Source: Carya illinoinensis (lineage: Eukaryota > Streptophyta > Magnoliopsida > Fagales > Juglandaceae). From it: a DNA stretch of 64,000 nucleotides. Shown here piece after piece: positions 1 through 12,416 of this stretch. The stretch covers positions 53,228,653 to 53,292,652 of the forward strand of contig NC_056752.1 in NCBI RefSeq assembly GCF_018687715.1, written 5' to 3'. Numbering within the stretch: the first letter of the stretch is position 1; each line of letters starts with the position of its first letter. The position numbers and the translations under genes were made by a program. A model generated the notes under the pieces. That model did no database searches. It saw only the letters and a program-made list of their open reading frames with translations, and was not told the origin of the DNA.

Positions 1-430
1 GGTATATATATGGAGAATAATGGAGATTACTCTAGCTAGGTTTTGGAATTCTGACCTGTTACTAGTGGAGCTAGCTAGGTGAATGTGACGCACTGACGCA
101 TATTCCATATGCACTAAATTATATTCTTAATTCGACGTAGATGCACACTTTCCACCTTATTTATTTAGCCAGCATGATTTAACTTAAAAGATAAATTATT
201 TTTTTAATAAATTAAATTATGTCACGTAACAATGCCAACTTACAAGATTTGATGAAAATACTCTTTCATCAATCTGTTTATATTTCAAGCTACATTATAT
301 GTATGTCAATATTCTTCTTTGATATTATTTTTACCAAAAATTAAGCATAGTTTATATTGTACCAACTCATGATCAATAATGTGGAAGAAAAATGTTACTC
401 ATCTTTGTTTTATGATGTTCTATTAAATGA
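1..430. other. AT-rich spacer, nothing recognised
   Basis: AT-rich DNA with many stops in all frames. I see no exon-like stretch, RNA gene or clear repeat here. Confidence 0.5.
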
Positions 431-1010
431 TTAGAGACTATTTATTTTGTTTACTTGTAGGCCTATCATTTAATACTATATCAATAGATCAAAGAATGAT
501 GATAAAAAGATTTATCTAATAAAAAATATACATAGAAAGTTATTCTATTCTCAAGTTAGTGTATACAACACACATAGTAAAGTCTCTATATGACATAATT
601 TAATTTGAAAGATAAATTTTAAAATTTGAATCTTATAAATTAAAATTTTCTATTTAAGTGACGTGGATAATAGGTTCTACACATTAATTTGAGAATAAAA
701 TAACTTATACATTTATAAGTATTAGCTAATTAATAATTAGCTTATCTTTATACTAATTCTGCAAAATAATTGAATTAACTAAAGGCACACCTTGGAACTT
801 CTAAGAAGTCTCTTCAAATAAAATAATTACTTGGATTTATCTACTATCGTGTGAATCATGCCATGGGAAAAACCAAGATATAATTATACAAGAAGTGCCC
901 TTGTGAGTGTGTTCGTATGTTCATTACAATTCTTCTACCTAATAATTAAGCCGACTGCTGGATCGACTAATTTATCATTTGACTTATCTAAAGATAAAGA
1001 TAAACATCCA
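430..1010 (+). repeat. Direct duplication, copy A
   Basis: This block recurs in the same orientation at about 1870-2390. The last 220 bases are the best conserved: the stretch beginning ACCTTGGAACTTCTAAGAAG near 788 matches that beginning near 2175 almost base for base to the AAGATAAA near 1005/2385. The upstream part is recognisable but more diverged, with substitutions and indels. It is non-coding. The short open frame at 858-1040 is not shared as a frame with copy B and looks like chance. Confidence 0.8.
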
Positions 1011-1039
1011 TTAATTACACCTCTCGTTATCTTTTCATA

Positions 1040-1870
1040 GGGTATTCACCTCACCAGTCAGCTATCCTACCAATTGTTTTGTTGTCTATAATTTGGCTTC
1101 CATGTCCATTGACATCATTTCATCTTGTTATTGAGTTATCTAAGAATAATTTCTTGCAGACGTACGAAGGACATGTGCAGTCTATGAAGATTCCATAGTT
1201 GGCGCTACTATTGACTTCATGTTTTGCACACATTTGAAATGGGCTATCAGGATTTTCAATCTTGAGGCTGTGAACACAAAGAAAACACCGCCAAACGAGG
1301 GTCATAATGGTGGTCAGGGAGTCTTCGATACTAAAGTCAATATCATATTAGAGTTTTTGTGCGAGTAAATAGAGAGTTTTTAGTACTAGGAGATTACCTT
1401 TTATACTTGATTTATGGGGTCAGCTGTCCATACCCTATGTTAGGGGGATGTGTCCCTTCGATAGTTTTTTTTAATCAGGTTCCTTTAATGCGAAGTGGCT
1501 TTGGGGGTAGCGTAATTAATGTGAGGTGGCTCCTTGTCCTGTTCATCATATGGGTGCATTCTGTCAATTTCTCCATTCCCAATCTGTTAGAGGTTTAAGG
1601 GCCTTCTGCAAATTGTGCCCACCTGTCTGCTCAGGGTTACATGAGACTAGGCTCCATCGGGGGATGCCGAGATGGCGTGTTCCTTCCTTCTTCGTGTTAT
1701 GGGGGGTTTCTCGCATGTTTGAATTCGCAGGCCAACCTCTGCTCTAAGGCTGGGGTCCTCCGATGAATTGATGCGTTGCTTGGCTGACTTGGGCCTCCCT
1801 CGTACTTGGGCCTGTACTTTGGGCCTCTGGCCTGAGGGGAAAATCCCTTTACACTGTCATCATTCTATGA
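1040..1870. other. GC-richer segment between the duplicated blocks
   Basis: This stretch is richer in G+C than its flanks and has no counterpart beside the second copy. It contains repeated GGGCCT words near 1790-1840. No long reading frame or recognisable protein motif was found. It could be a solo LTR or other transposon remnant, but I could not identify terminal repeats or a target duplication. Confidence 0.35.
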
Positions 1871-2390
1871 AGTGATATTAAATAATTTGAAATTATTGAT
1901 TATATTTTACTTGTAAGCTTATAATTTAACGACGCATCAAGAGATATTCAGAGGATGTTTATAAAAAGGATTATAAATAAATTTATCCAATATAGAATAT
2001 ATATACATAATTATTCTATTTTAAAGTTAGTGTGTAGAGCACACCTAATATATGATAAAATTTGATTAATAAGAAAAATTTTAAAACTTAAATCTTATAA
2101 ATCAAATTTTACTATTTAAGTAATTAGTCTATTTTTATACTAATTTTGTAAGGAATTGAAGTAACTAAAGTCGCACCTTGAAACTTCTAAGAAGTCTCTT
2201 CAAATAAAATAATTACTTGGATTTATCTACTCTCAAGTGAATCGTGCCATGGGAAAAACCAAGATATAATTATACAAGAAGTGCCCTTCTGAATGTGTTC
2301 GTCTGTTCATTACAATTCTTCTACCTAATAATTAAGCCGATCACTTGATCGATTAATTTGTCATTTGACTCATCTAAAGATAAAAGAGAT
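1870..2390 (+). repeat. Direct duplication, copy B
   Basis: Second copy of the block at 430-1010, same orientation, offset by roughly 1.38 kb. It ends in a (TA)n/(CA)n microsatellite near 2394-2420. Confidence 0.8.
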
Positions 2391-3297
2391 ATATTATATA
2401 TATATATATACACACACACGCATGACACAACCCCTCCACCGGCAGGAGTGACCCTAGCTAATTCATGCAATGCTGGGCTAGCCCGGTCTTAGTGCTGAGA
2501 ACATAAAATCAACATCCAGACCTATCACAACATGATTCTTTGTCGCGAATTGTCTGTAGCTAACTCATGCAACTCGATCGATCTCAATTAGTTTCAAATT
2601 GATGCAATGATTACAACAGAACCAAATTTGTAGGCACGTTCATGAATAGATACAGTCACTAGGCCGCATAATTATATTATTAGAAAATAACAATGAGTAA
2701 AAAAAATAAAGAAGAAGAAGAAGACAACGATAGAAGACGTGGCGAAAACCCCGCACACCGCCCCTCCCCCCCCCCCCCCCCCGGGCGGCGCCGGCCCCAA
2801 AAGATATGATGAATGAGGCACTCTTAGCCACAAAGTAAATGATTGGAAACCCTTGATCCGATGGCCATGATTGCAGATGTGATCTTCGGAATTATATTTT
2901 CGTACTTTTCGTTTTTCAACGTTTGTCGGCGTATCAATTAAGTAACGATACCATGCAGATGAGCATAACAAAATTAAATCGCACAAGACAAAGGAGGAAA
3001 AAACAAGATGATCGAACATGATGGTCATCCAAAGGTAACAGTTTGCGATCACTCATTGGTCCACTTTTATCCACAATTTATTATGTATATGCGAACAAAA
3101 AGGCACATTTTCTCTTTCCCCCTTTTTTTTATTTTTTTATTTTTATGGTCTAGAGTTCTTTGCAAAGTAAATGCATTGATGTTTCACATTAATCTTACGG
3201 GGTTTGTTTCTCATAATGCGCAATGACTAACGTAAGGATGGTATTTTCTAAAATTAAAAAAAAAAAAAAAATTTAATATTCTTTTAATATATATATA

Positions 3298-3495
3298 TAA
3301 TGATAGACTTATTATTTCCTATCACTCATTTATTATTTTATAATGTATTTGAAATATTTATTATTACTTTTTAAGTCTCAATCATTAAAAAAATATAATT
3401 TTATTAGTAATTACTTTTTTAATTAATAAATAAAAAAATAATATAAAAAATAATAAATGAGTAATAAGAAATAATAAGTTTATTATTATTTTATA
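3298..3495. repeat. AT-rich foldback element (MITE-like)
   Basis: The segment around 3302-3345 (reading ACTTATTATTTCCTATCACT in its centre) is an imperfect inverted repeat of the segment around 3448-3490. The arms are about 42 bases, separated by about 100 AT-rich bases. This is the form of a miniature inverted-repeat element. The family was not identified and the target duplication could not be defined. Confidence 0.6.
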
Positions 3496-4211
3496 TATAC
3501 TGTACACTTCCTTGTTTAATGAGATGGATTTTGAGCAATGGGCCCTCCCTTAGGAATGGACAAGGACCCGTCTAAATCATGCTTAAAGCTTTCATGTTAG
3601 GCATAGACAAAGTCCACATCGAGCGACAAGCCTTGCTAATTAGATATAGATATGAAAGATCACGAATCTCAAACTTGATTAGATGCATTTAACTCCTACC
3701 AGTTACCACTATAACTATATATATATATATGTTTCTTTATGCTATTTTCATTTTTCAACCTCACCGGTCAGAAAGCTGTCTAGAAATATCGAAATCACTT
3801 ACCTTATAGCTGATAAGCTGCTGCGTTTTTTCCCATTCATACTTGATTCGTTTTTATTTCTCCACTTTTATTACAACGATGTGCTTTCGCTTCTAATTAG
3901 TCAAGATTTGGTCGTTTTAGCACCAATAATCTGCGATATATATATGGACCTAAAAATCACAAATATGAGTATTTTTAATTTTTAGACTGCACACAGTACT
4001 TCGGATCATATCATATCTTGATGATTTTACTTGGCCAATAATAATAGTAGCTTTAAGACCACACTTCAACATTTTGGAGATATCATGATGTCGACATCAT
4101 GACTAATGACCCCCACACCACACGTGCCCTTAAATCTGTCGACCTTAAATTATGACCCCTGTATCAATGGTAAATTAATTTAAAGGTCCAGAAAAAAGAG
4201 AGACCGGGCGA

Positions 4212-4239
4212 GCATATTCATTTTGATTTGAGAATATTC
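4212..4239. promoter_or_regulatory. Two P1BS (GNATATNC) motifs, 20 bp apart
   Basis: GCATATTC at 4212-4219 and GAATATTC at 4232-4239 both fit GNATATNC, the palindromic site bound by PHR1-type phosphate-starvation regulators. They lie about 2 kb upstream of the SPX-MFS start codon. The motif is short and degenerate, so single hits are expected by chance; the close pair upstream of a phosphate gene is what makes it notable. Confidence 0.35.
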
Positions 4240-6170
4240 CCAGTGTGACCATTTAAAGCGAATGTATACAGCAGGCAATACAAAATTTTTGTGCCGCTAA
4301 ATTGACGGATCGGACGTGTCTCGCGTGTCGTCCCTAGTAAATTAAGGAAGCATGTTGTACGTGGGACCCTAACGTACGTACGAAATATGTTGTAGTATAA
4401 TATACCACATATATATAAATAATATTGACAAGTAGGCAAGTATCAAGTATTCCTTTTATAAAATTTTCATAAAAAAGTAAAAAAAATATGAAACTTATTT
4501 AAAAAAAATTAATTTCTTATTGATAAAATTTTTTTTTTTTTTAAAAAACAATGTTATATATAATTATAAAATATATAAATATCGTATAATTATTTTAAAA
4601 AAAATAAAATTTACTTCCTGAGTGTACCTAATTGCTCTTGTGGCATTGTAGGTTCACACGTGGGCCTTGTAGCTTCGTTTAATATTGATCCGACTCTCTG
4701 AGTGAGGCAAACGAAGCTCAGCTAGATGCTCGAGTTGTACGGTTTTCTGAGGGTGGCAAGTAAAGTACAGTCTCATATGTGAAGTGTGAACCAAAACTAC
4801 TCATGCTGTGAAGCTTGTCGTTTCAGCTCTTTGGCAGCTTCTCTGTGTATCTCACTGATATTTTTTTTTTTTTTTTTCTTTTACAGTAGAGTTAGCAGAC
4901 CCATAGATATTATATATTCTAGGCTAATCTCGGTATCCATTGTAGGGTGAAGTTGGAGTTTCTCATCACCAGGAACTCAGACCGTGAGTCCGGGGGTATC
5001 GATCTCTGCATCATGCTCATGTAGCTTTGCTAGCTTCTTGCGCGCGCACACTACGTACGGTACATATAATTCTTGCATACTGAAATTGAATTAATTAGCA
5101 TGATATGTAAATATATGCTATATATCTCACAAGATTAACTTACTAATTAAATATATATGTAGCTAGCTAGCTAGCTCTCGTAAACAAGGTCAAGTAAGTA
5201 GTTTAATAAACATATAATTCATGAAAGATATGTTTATTATTTTTATGGTTTTAATTTCTAGCTGCATTTGGGTTTCTGATCCTTTTTTTCTTTTTCTTTT
5301 TTTACGTGGGCGATTTTTCAGTTTGTTTCCTGGCCTGCTAATTAGCAGCAGCATTGTTAGTGTTTTGAATTTGGATTGTCGTTTTGATAGTTGCTTTCCA
5401 TATCAGTTATCCTATATTTCTTATCTCCTTGAATCATAGCGCGCAGGAGGAAAAAAAAACACTTAAAACGGTGGATGTTTTAAATACGCAGGTTTTAACT
5501 TGAGGGAACTAATATCGAGAATTTACTTCAGATGATGACAGACTATGAATGAAAGGAAGTTGAAGGAGGAAAAGATGGACAATACTAAAAAAAAAAAAAA
5601 AAGTCATTTAATTTGATTACCATTTTCATTGGAATTAATTTTATATATTTTCTTTCTTTTCGGTTTTCGATTGTGCTTAATTGCTATCAAGGGATTGATA
5701 GTACTAAAGCTAGCTAGCTGCATGCATGACTTTTCTATTTCTTCTTCTGGAAAGAAAGCGCGCAAGTCCATCAATACTGCCTATCCTCTAGTGATAGAGG
5801 GCAGGCTGCAAATATAAGCTTATTGTGGCAACCCCAATTTATGTGTATCAATGTGTAGGCGTGGAGGTTTTGTGTGTGTGTGTGTGTTTTTTTTAAAAAA
5901 AAAAAATTAAGTCCTGTATTTTCATTGCAGTTATAAATCATGAAAATATAAATGGCAAGCTCTTCGTTTTCTTTGCTTTATAACCAGACGAACGAATTAT
6001 TAGGATTGAAGTGGAAAGGAAGTTGTCTGCATGGTTTCCATTTCTTAGCTTGATTTGATCTGTCGGGCTTCTAGCCTTCAGAAACTTGTCGAGAAAATGG
6101 GGTGCTCGCACTACTTATAATAAACGCTTATAATTAGTCTCTTACTTGCCATTTGATGATGATTTATTAC

Positions 6171-6172
6171 AG
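6171..6172 (+). other. Probable 5' UTR intron acceptor of the SPX-MFS gene
   Basis: A pyrimidine-containing run ending in TTATTACAG precedes 28 bases of leader and the ATG at 6201. Position and form fit a 3' splice site of a leader intron; the matching donor was not fixed. Confidence 0.4.
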
Positions 6173-6200
6173 TACATCAGTCCTTTTTCCTAGCTAAGAT

Positions 6201-9200
6201 ATGGTGGCCTTTGGAAAGAAGCTGAGAGAATCACAAATTGAAGAATGGCAAGGGTATGCTCCTACTTCTCCCGACTTTCAGCCAAGGTTTAAGGTCCAAA
6301 TACTATTTGCTAAGAAATGGGTTTTATTGCCCCTGCCATGTATTGAGCAATGAGATCATTTCAGTAAGCAACGTATACATTCCTGCGCGGTAGTCCATAG
6401 CCTAGCTGAATACATTTGAAAAAAAGAAGTGGTGTTTTACAAGTAGGTTTTTTTATTTTTTTATTTTTAAAGTCATATCTCTGTGTTATGTTGACATATT
6501 TCACGCGGATTTTGAGATATAATGCCAAAGGAAACTTGGAGAGGAAATGTTTATTTAGGAAACCCCAGTGCTTCAGAAATGGTTAAAGCCAATACAGTAA
6601 AGGAAGTGTGAACCTATTTTTACGTCCACAGCGAGATTTTCCCGTTTCTTTTTAAAATTATGTTAATGAGTAATCGTTATGCAAAATATGAAATTTCTTG
6701 TTTGTTTGTTTTTTTTTTTCCCACTCCCTCTTTCCGGTGCTATTTTTTTTATTCTATCGTGTGCTTTGTTTTGATTCTTTTCAGATGCTACATCAATTAC
6801 AAATTAATGAAGAAGAAAGTTAATCGATACAGACAACAGATTGAGGTCGGAACACAAAATGGTGATAATTTTCTGATGGACTTCTCAAGATTGCTCGACT
6901 GTGAGGTAATTTTTGCTATAATAAATGATTCTACCCTTTGCATGACTAGTCCAGAGGAAGCTCAAAAACCCATGATTAGTTGCAGGGTGGTCACACTTGG
7001 AAGTTACATAGGACATCATTTGAGACTATTTTTTCATTGCTTCCATGCCAGTCCATCTGCATTCCTGCATTTTGTCCATTTGTCTTGCTCCTACTCAGTT
7101 TTACTATCCTTAACGCCGAGATTTTCAGTGTCTCATTGTTCTTTAGGCGAGCATGCTGAACTCAATTTTTTATAACCATTCTCCCAATTATGAATATAGA
7201 GAAAAAGGGCGTATTTTTGCTTTATCATTTGCCTTTTAAGTGATCCTTCTGGCATGGATAATCCATGTAGATTCATTAATAATGCAAATGTTATGGTCAT
7301 GCAGTCAAACTTGATTGCAAATATTTATTTCATCTTTGATTAATCTTGAATCACAGATCGAAAGGATTGTCCTTTTCCTGCTAGAACAACAAGGGCAACT
7401 TGCTACCAGGTTATCCGATCTTAGACAACAGCACCATGCTCTTTTACAGCAGCCAGATGGATCAAAAATATCTGAATTACAGGAAGCATATAGAGCAGTT
7501 GGATGTGATCTTTTAAGGCTTCTCTCTTTTGTTGAGATCAATGCCATTGGTTTGCGTAAGATATTGAAAAAGTTCGATAAGCGGTTTGGTTATAAGTTCA
7601 CCGACTACTATGTCAAAACTCGTGCAAATCATCCTTACTCCCAGCTGCGACAAGTTTTCAAGCACGTGGTAATTGACCAATTTAGAACAAATATAAATCT
7701 TATGCATGAGGTCTCTTAATTTCTTATAATTCCCTTGATTTTCCCCCTATTTTCATATTTCACTCCTACTTTCAGCTTTGAGATCTGTTCATATATGATA
7801 ATAACTTCACAAGGCATAGGTTAGCTCTATTGTCTCTAAACGTGAATGGAAGGCATTACCAGCTAGTAACTGAACTGCAGGGGTTTGGTGCCGTCGTTGG
7901 AGCCATATGTCGCAATCTCGCAGATCTTCAAGACCTTCAACACCATCAGGGGAACTACATATCGATATATGATCACCCTGCTTTATCCCACCCGGTTTTC
8001 TCTTATCTCCATTCAAGATTATATGCGATGTTACCATGATTTACTTTCTGAACGGTTTATGAAGTTTTCATCAAAGTTAGTACCTCTGAACTGGGTATTA
8101 ACTACTGAAAAAATAACTCAAGTTGTTGGTGTCATGATGTCTACAAAACTATAAAATTAGATTATGCAACATATTTATTAATGAAACAATTAAATTTAAA
8201 AGTTCTTAACTGAATAAAATTAGATTATGCAACATATTTATTAATGATACAATTAAATTTAAAAGTTCTTAACTGAATTGAAAATATTGAAGTATTTGTA
8301 TTGGAAACTTCAGTAGAATTGCTCTGTATCAAACTTCAGGTAGTTATTGCACATAACTGTTTCACAACGAAGCATTGTTTATGGGTTCACTTAAGTATTT
8401 TGACATATTCTAAAATCTTCCAGCTGCATATGATAATAGTTGTCTTTTTTACTGGTTTTGCAGGATCCTGTCATCGATTCTATTAGGTCAGCTGTAGAGA
8501 AATTATCAAACTCTACAAATTACCTTCACTTTTTGGGAAGACATGCCTTTATCATGGAGGACGACTTGCCAACTCCATCTCAAGATGATAGTGCTGACCA
8601 GAGATATCATTTTATGTCACTTCTCCTGAACTTGGTAAACACATTTCTATATATGGTCAACACATACATTATAGTTCCGACAGCAGACAGCTACTCCTTG
8701 AGCCTTGGAGCTGCAGCAACAGTCTGTGGAGTTGTGATAGGTTCTATGGCTGTTGCTCAGGTGTTTTCTTCAGTTTATTTTAGTGCATGGTCAAATAGAT
8801 CGTACTTCAGGCCCCTTGTATTTAGTAGTGTTGTCCTTCTTGTGGGAAACACCTTATATGCTCTGGCTTTTGATCTGAATTCAATATCTGTTCTTCTGAT
8901 TGGTCGGCTCTTCTGTGGGTAAGTGATCTTTTTAGTCCTCTTTACTTGAGAAAAAACATTCAACTAGTAAATTTTCTGATTATTGCGCATGCTATACTCA
9001 ATGGTTAATTAATTTACATTTATAATTGGTTCAGAGGTATTCTTAACTGTTTTATGTGCATGATTGAAAAATGGAAACTTGAATTTTGACAGGATTGTAT
9101 ATCCAATTGGCCTTGCATTTGTACGTATAGCTAATCCTCTGTTCAAGTTGCCCGTGATATATAAGCAATCATTTTTGGAAAGAATACATTGTTTTGAAAA

Positions 9201-12200
9201 CAAGATGAATAAGGGCACCTTTGGGCTCCACAGGAGTTTAAATTTCTGTATGTACATCTTGTTTATTATTATATCTTTCATTAAAAAAAATTTGTTTATT
9301 ATTATGATGATTATGTTTGTGACTCTGCCTAGAGATACTACTTCATTCTCGTTTTTTTAAAAAACATTCACTTCGGTTTCACTTCATCAACTGATGAGGT
9401 CATGCTATCAAAATGTCAGGTTAGGTTCTGCAAGGGCTGTTAACAGGCGTTATATCAGTGATTGTGTACCCCTCAAATTGAGAATGCAGGCGTCTGCAGG
9501 TTTTGTAAGTGCGAGTGCGCTTGGAATGGCATGTGGTCCAGCTCTTGCTTGTTTACTCCAGAAGAATTTTAAGATTTCAAAGCTTACTTTCAATGAGAAT
9601 ACATTGCCCGGTTGGCTTATGACTCTTGCGTGGCTTGTCTACTTATTGTGGTTATGGATTTCTTTTAGAGAGCCTTCTCTTGAGACTAAAGAAACTGCTG
9701 TGCCGCAGGAAGCTAACGCTGGTATGTGAACAGGATTGCTCCTTTGGGTTAATTATATTACCATCCGTTTCCCTTTCTTCATTGTAATAACTAGTGAATC
9801 TTTTTGCTTTTATCATACCATGTCTCTTCACTTTAGAAAACAATCTGCAGCAGAAAACTGTAATTGTATATCAAATTGCTAAACCTTTCTGTTCCATCTA
9901 CTCTACACTTCAAAATCAGACCTTCGGCATTACCTGGAGCATGAGCTATATCCATCAAGTGAATAGATGACACTTCCTCATGCTCAGTAAATGCTGATTC
10001 GGGAACCTATATCTATGTGCTGAGTATTCTTGAGGCAGTGCCCTATATCATCTCTCTCAGTTAATGTCAATATTATACGGTGTCTAGATACCCTCAAACT
10101 AGATCACCATGGCAGGCTTGGGCCAAGCAGCCTGACAATAAATAACGGCTATAAGAAGTAGCTTTCTATGCATCACCACTTGCTTGGATTTTTGTTGATA
10201 ATAATATTTATGTAATTTTTTAAATTTGTGAACTTGCCTGATTTCTAATTATGCACTGTTTTTCTGGCCTAGGACCATTGGCAAAAGTTGCTGTAAATAG
10301 TGATTTCACTCAACCATTGCTAGTGAAATCAGAAGCTAAGCAACAAGATGATGGCGAAGACCAAGAATGTGATGATATTGAAGAAGATTCTGGGGAATTT
10401 CAAAAGCCTGTCACGTCAATTGTGATGGCATATAGACTACTTACACCATCAGTAAAGGTTTAGAGTCAATAGGAGCTACATTTACATTCGACATTATTTA
10501 TATGCATTTTAGGCATTCAATTTATAATCCCTGTTGAAACCTATTTAGAGGAAATTACACCTTTTGTCCATAACTATCACATGTTGTCCACTTTGCACCC
10601 CAAAGTATTAATTTGCTCCTAAAACAACTTGTATTTCAAATTGCATACATGACTAAGATCTGGCTGTTTAGATGATCTAAAAATTGGTTCAATGGCACAA
10701 TCTATGTTTAGATCTTAACTGGGCAAAAAGTGTAATTCCTCCATCTATTTATCATTTTTCATTCTGTAGTTTTGCAAATCTCTACATAGTAAATGTCATT
10801 GAATTTCTTACCATGATCTCTTACTTTCCAGGTTCAACTATTTGTGTATTTTATGCTCAAATATGCCATGGAGATTTTACTTGCTGAATCAAGTGTCATC
10901 ACTGGATATTATTTTATTTGGCAAAGCAGCAGTGTGGCAGTCTTTCTTGCATGTCTCGGGCTAACAGTGCTTCCAGTAAACATTATTGTTGGAAACTATA
11001 TCGGCAACATGTTTGAAGAAAGGTAGAAGAATTTAAGCACACAATTGCAACCCCTCTCCCCTCTCAATTAAAGGAAGAATTTAGGCTATTGCTCCTCCAC
11101 AATATGTACAAAACTTCTAAGGTGATTTACCATCAAAATGGGTTCGATTTCACCTTTTCTTGGTAGTTATTATAAATACAAGTAGATAAGAGCAGAAGTT
11201 CAACATCCTGATGTTTCTGCACAAGTACGCCACTTGCCTTCAACAAGTTGTCTGAATGCTTCAAAATTTAGTAATATGGGTGCTGAATACATGAATATTA
11301 CTTAAGGTTGCCATCGATCCTACATTTTTTTTGGGCCTCATGAGCAACATTGATGATGGTCTAAATTTTCAGCCAACCCCAAGTAGTGGCATCTTCTCAT
11401 TCATGTGGTGATAAGTTCTAGTCATCTGATTATGAAGTTCTAGTCTTTTTTTTTTCCCTTCCCCCTTATTTGTTTTTCTTTTTCTGGTTTACCTGATTGC
11501 AGGCAAGTCCTACTGGCATCTGAAATTATGGTGTGTTTTGGTATACTTCTAAGCTTCCAAGTATTCATCCCTTACTCTGTCCCTCAATATGTTGGCTCAG
11601 CTCTAATCACATTTGTATCCGCTGAAGTCCTTGAAGGTAACTATGGCTCATTCTGTTCATAGGAAACACTGGATAGTTGTGCAAGAATTATTTGCTTGTA
11701 TAATTTGTTTACTTCTTTCATTATTAGTTCAAATTACCCTCATTTGATTGTGATGGCCTGAACCCAGGCTAAGCTGGCAAAAATTACTTTTGGACTTAAA
11801 AAAATTGGCATGAAGCTCCCCAAAACTTTGCCTGAACTCGTTTACCAATTTATAATTGGAGTTCTCTGATCAGAAAGAAAATCTGTGGGTTGGATTAGGT
11901 CTTAGTTCTCTGTCACAAGGCTGAAATGAATATCTAAATCTAAGCAGACCTATTCCTTTTTTTTTCTTTTTCTTTTTTTACATTGCAATTGGCATATTGA
12001 TTGAATTTTAAGGTGGATCTTTTCCTTGCTTTGCACAAAATTTTGGATCCCATTTGCTTGAGCCATCAAATCTTCATTGGAAAATAACTGTTTAGTGTTA
12101 TATATACTGCATCTGTTGTTGGAGGACCCTTTGCTTCCAGAACATGATTTTGTATCTCATTTGCTTGGGCAATCCAGGTGTGAACTTATCACTCCTATCT

Positions 12201-12416
12201 CGCGTCATGTCATCAAGGCTTTCCCGTGGCACATACAATGGTGGACTGCTTTCCACGGAAGCCGGGACCCTGGCTCGAGTAATTGCAGATGGTACAATAA
12301 CACTGTCTGGTTATTTGGGTGAGAGTAGACTCTTGAATATCACCTTAGCTCCTGCACTCCTCATCTGTATTTCATCCATCATTGCTACCTGCTTCACCTA
12401 CAACTCTCTCTACTGA
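6201..12416 (+). CDS. SPX-MFS vacuolar phosphate transporter (PHT5/VPT type)
   Basis: Ten coding exons: 6201-6253, 6785-6905, 7357-7668, 7881-7994, 8464-8918, 9420-9721, 10273-10457, 10832-11022, 11503-11636, 12178-12416; 2106 bases, 701 aa, the usual size for plant PHT5 proteins (about 700). The start [18 protein letters not shown] is the canonical SPX N-terminus. The SPX domain spans about residues 1-150 and contains the lysine-rich YKLMKKKV and [10 protein letters not shown] stretches that bind inositol pyrophosphates in this family. From about residue 225 a major-facilitator domain follows (helices from [20 protein letters not shown]), with an acidic cytoplasmic loop near residues 470-490 ([17 protein letters not shown]) and the conserved end GLLSTEAGT...TCFTYNSLY. 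Family knowledge: tonoplast phosphate import into the vacuole, regulated by phosphate status and often by miR827 through the 5' UTR. All borders are GT-AG and phases agree. No disruption seen. The exact PHT5 paralogue is not assigned. Confidence 0.93.
8151..8276 (+). repeat. 63-bp tandem duplication in an intron
   Basis: Two adjacent copies of a 63-bp unit (8151-8213 and 8214-8276), nearly identical, with one clear substitution (GAAACA versus GATACA). They lie in the intron between exons 4 and 5 of the SPX-MFS gene. Confidence 0.9.

Larger units (their letters stand above)
2400..6200. other. Upstream region of the SPX-MFS gene
   Basis: Non-coding, AT-rich region containing a C17 tract (2766-2782), a foldback element (about 3298-3495), two P1BS-type motifs (4212-4239) and several polypyrimidine-AG sites. 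The one ending at 6172 lies 28 bases before the start codon and is the probable acceptor of a 5' UTR intron, a common arrangement in SPX-MFS genes. I cannot place the transcription start. Confidence 0.5.

Noticed and set aside
2640..3052. Minus-strand open frames of 63 and 126 codons with a poly-glycine stretch
   Set aside because: The glycines come from reading the C17 tract backwards; no domain, no codon bias, no homologue recognised.
6660..7175. 171-codon plus-strand frame
   Set aside because: It is exon 2 of the SPX-MFS gene extended into both flanking introns; only 6785-6905 is coding.
9064..9360. 98-codon frame between transporter exons 5 and 6
   Set aside because: Lies wholly in an intron and has no resemblance to the MFS domain.
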